Assembly (NCBI GenBank): GCA_005405945.1
Contig: BJHW01000001.1
Location: 3,596,001-3,660,000 of the forward strand
DNA: 64,000 bases
Direction of reading: 5' to 3'
Origin: Streptomyces violaceusniger
GTDB taxonomy: Bacteria > Actinomycetota > Actinomycetes > Streptomycetales > Streptomycetaceae
Shown: one piece after another, positions 61,196-64,000 of the stretch
Layout of the letters: each line of letters begins with the position of its first letter
Numbering within the stretch: position 1 is the stretch's first letter
Made by a program: the position numbers and the translations under genes
The notes under the pieces: generated by a model
Told to the model about the DNA's origin: nothing
The model's database searches: none
What the model saw: only the letters and a program-made list of their open reading frames with translations

Positions 61196-62168
61196 TGAGT
61201 TCGGCCCGCACGCGCCGCGGATCGCCGTAGGCGCCGAGCAGGGCGATGAGCAGGACCCGCGTCTGGGAAGGGCGCAGGGTGCCGGTGGGTACGGCGCCCG
61301 CCCGCAGCAGGTCCGCGCCGCCGCCGTTTCCGTAGAGCGCGGCCACGGGGCCCGCGTGCACCCGGGTGGACAGGGCGACGACCACGCCGGACGCGGTGAG
61401 CCGGGCGACCTCCTCGGCGACCTCGGGGTTGGCGTTGCCCGCCCCGGTGGCCTCCAGCACCACCCCTCGGGCGCCCGCGTCGGCCACCGCGCGCAGCGCC
61501 CGGACATCGCATCCGGGGTAGCAGGCCACGATGTCGACACGGGTCGCGTCGGGGCGGAAGGTGCCGGGATCGAGCGGCTTGGAGCGCACCGGCACCGCTG
61601 AGATCTTCACCTCACCGTCGCCCACCCGCCCGAGCGGACCGCCGTCGGGCGCGGTGAACGCCGCGGGCGCGGTGGTGTGCGCCTTGCGGGTCCCCCGCGC
61701 GGGGTAGACCTGCCCGTCGAAGCAGACCAGCACCCCCAGATCGCGTGCCACGGCGGCGTCGGCCACCGCGATCGCGTCCGCCAGATTGCGCGGGCCGTCG
61801 CTGTCCGGGGCGTCCGCCGGGCGCATCGCGCCGGTGAACACCACGGGCCGCGGATCACCGTGGAAGAGATCCACCAGGTACGCGGTCTCCTCCAGGCTGT
61901 CGGTGCCGTGGGTGACGACGACCCCGCTCACGCCGTCGTCCGCCAGTGCCTCGCGGACGGCAGCGGCGACGCCGTACATATCGGCCGGGGTCAGCAGATA
62001 GCTGCCGAGGCAGAACACATCCCTCGCCTCGACCGCCACCCCGGGGGGCGGGGGCCAAGGGAGCCGCTCCAGCAGGGCGTCCGCGGGATCGGCGGCGAGC
62101 CTGGTGCCATGGGCGTCCCGGCGCGTGGCAATGGTCCCGCCCGTCGACAGTACGACGATTCTGCGCAC
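61164..62168 (-). CDS. L-asparaginase (type I/II-like)
   Basis: 334 aa, GTG/ATG-type start at 62168 (MRRIVVLSTGGTIATRRDAH). The nucleophile Thr is in STGGTIA (residue 9); the second triad is VVTHGTDSLEETAYLVDLF (Thr-Asp), with the Lys in RKAHTT/TGAMRPADAPDSDGPRN region. The C-terminal domain has VLEATGAGNANPEVAEEVAR and LLGAYGDPRRVRAELNNS. No signal peptide, so cytoplasmic. The last residues (LERTSQS) lie only 2 nt from the transposase stop and may come from the IS end. In this cluster it could also hydrolyse other half-amides. Confidence 0.9.
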   Translation of the reverse strand: MRRIVVLSTGGTIATRRDAHGTRLAADPADALLERLPWPPPPGVAVEARDVFCLGSYLLTPADMYGVAAAVREALADDGVSGVVVTHGTDSLEETAYLVDLFHGDPRPVVFTGAMRPADAPDSDGPRNLADAIAVADAAVARDLGVLVCFDGQVYPARGTRKAHTTAPAAFTAPDGGPLGRVGDGEVKISAVPVRSKPLDPGTFRPDATRVDIVACYPGCDVRALRAVADAGARGVVLEATGAGNANPEVAEEVARLTASGVVVALSTRVHAGPVAALYGNGGGADLLRAGAVPTGTLRPSQTRVLLIALLGAYGDPRRVRAELNNSLERTSQS

Positions 62169-62185
62169 CCTGCCTCCTCATCCAC

Positions 62186-62222
62186 GGCGCGAAAGCGCGC
62201 TTTTGTGACTCAATTTCGCGCC
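62186..62222. promoter_or_regulatory. Inverted repeat GGCGCGAAA-n19-TTTCGCGCC
   Basis: 9-bp perfect arms at 62186-62194 and 62214-62222 flank the asparaginase side of the intergenic region. The right arm abuts the first LacI operator. It may help regulate asparaginase or simply form a hairpin. Confidence 0.45.
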
Positions 62223-62247
62223 CAAACGTTTGGGCCAATCGTTTGGG
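62221..62247. promoter_or_regulatory. Two overlapping LacI-type operators
   Basis: CCCAAACGTTTGGG (62221-62234) is a perfect palindrome with the central CG typical of LacI-family sites. GCCAATCGTTTGGG (62234-62247) repeats it with two changes in one half; centres are 13 bp apart. A -10-like TAGGAT follows at 62248-62253. Binding should control both the lacI-type gene and the divergent asparaginase. Confidence 0.82.
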
Positions 62248-62357
62248 TAGGATGTGGGTGGCCGACAGCGGGTGTCAAGGGGTCCGCTGTTAACATCGCG
62301 TTAGCGTGCCGCCCCGAGGTCCGGACGCGGCAGCGGGACATCCGGAGGCCGAGCCGA

Positions 62358-63383
62358 GTGGGCACCAAGAGAGCACGACCGGTCACCCTGCGCACCATCG
62401 CCGATGAGCTCGGTCTGCATGTCTCCACCGTTTCGCGGGTGTTGCACGCCAAACCGGATGAGAGCCTGCGCGCCGCCTCGACCACCACGGTCGAGCGCAT
62501 CCGCCGCCTCGCCGACGAGCTCGGCTACCAGCCCAACCCCCATGCGACCAGCCTGCGCACCCGGCGCAGCAATCTGGTGGGCGTCCTCGTGCCCCGGCTG
62601 TCCGACATCGTGCTCGCCACGATCTACGAGGGCATCGAGGAAGCCGCCGCCGAACACGGCCTCTCCACCTTCGTCGCCAACACCGGCGACCAACCCGAAG
62701 CCCAGCGCACCCGCACCAATATGGTCATCGGGCGGCGCGTCGACGGCATGATCTTCGGCGACGCCTATGTGGACGGGCGGTTCCTCGACGAGGTGGCCGA
62801 ACGGGGAATCCCCTTCGTCCTGGTCAGCCGCACCGCCGGCGCCCATCCCTCGGTGACCTGCGACGACTATCTCGGCGGCCGGCTGGTGGCCGAGCATCTG
62901 CTGGAGCTGGGCCACCGCGATGTCGCCGTCGTCGCGGGCGAGCCGTACGCCAGCACCGGTATCGACCGCACCGCCGGCCTGGTGGACCGCTACCGCGAGG
63001 CGGGGCTGTCCGTACCGGCGGACCGCATCGCCCACTCACGCTTCGACGTCCCCGGCGGCCACGCCGCGACGGCGCGGCTGCTGGACACCCCGAACCCGCC
63101 GACGGCCGTCTTCGCGGTGAACGACTTCGCGGCCATCGGCGCCATAGGCGCCCTCCGCAACCAGGGACTGCGGGCAGGGGCCGATGTGGCCGTGGTGGGC
63201 TTCAACGACACGCCCCTGGCGGCGGAGCTGCCGGTGCCGCTGACGACCGTGCGCTCGCCCATGCTCGACATGGGGCGCGAGGGGCTGCGGCTGCTGCTGC
63301 GCCTGCTGGAGGGCGAGCCGGTGGAGTCGCGGCGCCTTCGCCCCGAACTCATCGTCCGCGCCTCCAGCACCCCCTCCCCCTGA
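62358..63383 (+). CDS. LacI family transcriptional regulator
   Basis: 341 aa, GTG 62358 with GGAGG 9 nt upstream. The HTH and hinge are VTLRTIADELGLHVSTVSRV, LADELGYQPNPHATSLRTRR, typical of LacI. The periplasmic-binding-like domain follows: NLVGVLVPRLSDIVLATIYE, DGMIFGDAY, GRLVAEHLLELGHRDVAVV, FAVNDFAAIGAIGALRNQGL and VVGFNDTPLAAELPVPLTTV. It probably senses the substrate of the cluster to its left and releases the operators in the divergent gap. Confidence 0.95.
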   Translation: MGTKRARPVTLRTIADELGLHVSTVSRVLHAKPDESLRAASTTTVERIRRLADELGYQPNPHATSLRTRRSNLVGVLVPRLSDIVLATIYEGIEEAAAEHGLSTFVANTGDQPEAQRTRTNMVIGRRVDGMIFGDAYVDGRFLDEVAERGIPFVLVSRTAGAHPSVTCDDYLGGRLVAEHLLELGHRDVAVVAGEPYASTGIDRTAGLVDRYREAGLSVPADRIAHSRFDVPGGHAATARLLDTPNPPTAVFAVNDFAAIGAIGALRNQGLRAGADVAVVGFNDTPLAAELPVPLTTVRSPMLDMGREGLRLLLRLLEGEPVESRRLRPELIVRASSTPSP

Positions 63384-63501
63384 CCCCGGGGCTCCGGCCA
63401 CGGGAGCCACCGGCCAGGGCCTCGCTACGGGGCGACCACGACTGACCGGGCGACCATGGCTGACGGGCCGCTGGGGTGGCTACTTGGGCGCTGGGGTGGG
63501 G

Positions 63502-64000
63502 CTACTTGGCGCCGCGCCACTGCTCCACCGAGTCCGGCTCCGGGTCCCGGGGGCCGAACAGCCCGGTCAGCACCAGGTGGATCACCATCGCCGCCACCGA
63601 CCACGACAGCAGCGCGCCCTTGGCGCCCAGCTTGAGCGGTCCGTCGAAGGTGACGCCCTTACCGGCCTCCTTGGCATGTGTCACGACGTCCGAGGTGGGC
63701 CCCAGCCATACGCCCAGCCGCCAGGCGATCACCGAGGCGAGCACCCCGCCGATCGCCAGCCCGATGACCAGCGCGATACCGCCGTGGCGGAAGATCAGGA
63801 AGACGATGATGGCCGAGACGGCCCCGAAGGCGAGCCCGAGCAGCGTGAACATCCCGTCCGCGCCGACCGCGTCCTCCCCTTCCGAGTTCTTCAGATAGAC
63901 GGCGGACCCGTCCGAGACCAGGGGAACCTTCGGCGCCAACCACAGCCACAGCAGCCCGAGGAGCACCCCGGAGACCGCCACCGCGATGGCGACCAGCGAC
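63502..64000 (-). CDS. Membrane protein, partial at right edge (DUF2567-like?)
   Basis: The reading is open to the window end (..LVAIAVAVSGVLLGLLWLWL) and stops at 63502. Four membrane helices: the one just named, MFTLLGLAFGAVSAIIVFLI, IALVIGLAIGGVLASVIAWR and a last one WSVAAMVIHLVLTGLFG. Between helices 1 and 2 is an extracytoplasmic loop (VSDGSAVYLKNSEGEDAVGA), between 3 and 4 GPTSDVVTHAKEAGKGVTFD. The layout resembles the actinobacterial DUF2567 proteins; the N-terminus is outside the window. Function unknown. Confidence 0.65.
   Translation of the reverse strand, partial: SLVAIAVAVSGVLLGLLWLWLAPKVPLVSDGSAVYLKNSEGEDAVGADGMFTLLGLAFGAVSAIIVFLIFRHGGIALVIGLAIGGVLASVIAWRLGVWLGPTSDVVTHAKEAGKGVTFDGPLKLGAKGALLSWSVAAMVIHLVLTGLFGPRDPEPDSVEQWRGAK

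Overview
The window is high-GC actinobacterial DNA, almost certainly a Streptomyces chromosome: GTG and TTG starts, GC-rich third positions, PriA in place of separate HisA and TrpF enzymes, the small trpM gene, HGxxPAAW and Trp-associated membrane proteins, ECF sigma, F420-type and Tat-exported proteins. It is a core metabolic segment centred on glutamate, tryptophan and histidine synthesis, with small accessory modules and a catabolic cluster carrying an insertion sequence at the right.

Layout. 0-4.4 kb: SIMPL-domain protein (partial), Tat-exported 5'-nucleotidase, quinone-type oxidoreductase with a divergent TetR regulator and three phased operators. 4.4-7.3 kb: a two-gene desA/desB-like pair (PLP decarboxylase and N-hydroxylase) without desC/desD. 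7.5-18.7 kb: PepN, chorismate mutase, VOC protein, secreted trypsin, HEXXH protein, PPOX protein, membrane glycosyltransferase, and a GntR-ATPase-permease operon. 18.9-28 kb: gltBD, VIT1-like transporter, lgt, DsbA-like thioredoxin. 28.4-36.3 kb: trpA, trpB, trpM, trpC, two small membrane proteins, Trp-associated membrane protein, trpE, hisI, all on the minus strand. 36.4-45.9 kb: septum-formation-like protein, TIGR03085 protein, GH114-like protein, YdjC-like deacetylase, SDR, OsmC, ene-reductase with MerR, ECF sigma with CU044_5270-type partner. 45.9-51.9 kb: hisD-hisC-hisB-(small membrane protein)-hisH-priA-ridA-hisF, tightly overlapping. 52-55.6 kb: membrane beta-solenoid protein, Lon-N domain protein, YbaK. 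55.7-63.4 kb: catabolic cluster (two SDRs, MFS transporter, HP0310-type deacetylase-like hydrolase, asparaginase, LacI regulator) containing an IS110-family element. A partial membrane protein closes the window.

How the genes work together. GltBD supplies glutamate, the amino donor for HisC and the product of the HisH and TrpE glutaminase steps. TrpE, TrpC, TrpB and TrpA are here and no trpF is seen. PriA in the his operon is expected to perform both the HisA and TrpF isomerisations, which ties the two pathways together. The chorismate mutase at 10.8 kb competes with TrpE for chorismate.

Two window-wide patterns matter to any reader. First, at least 13 genes are broken by the loss of exactly one base in a C or G run (hisB by two). 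In each, restoring one base per break gives a full-length family-like protein, so these are most likely sequence or assembly errors. Second, many intergenic regions hold copies of a GC-rich element with two recognisable ends, or short tandem arrays (10, 12, 22, 25, 33 bp). No CRISPR array, rRNA or tRNA gene was recognised.
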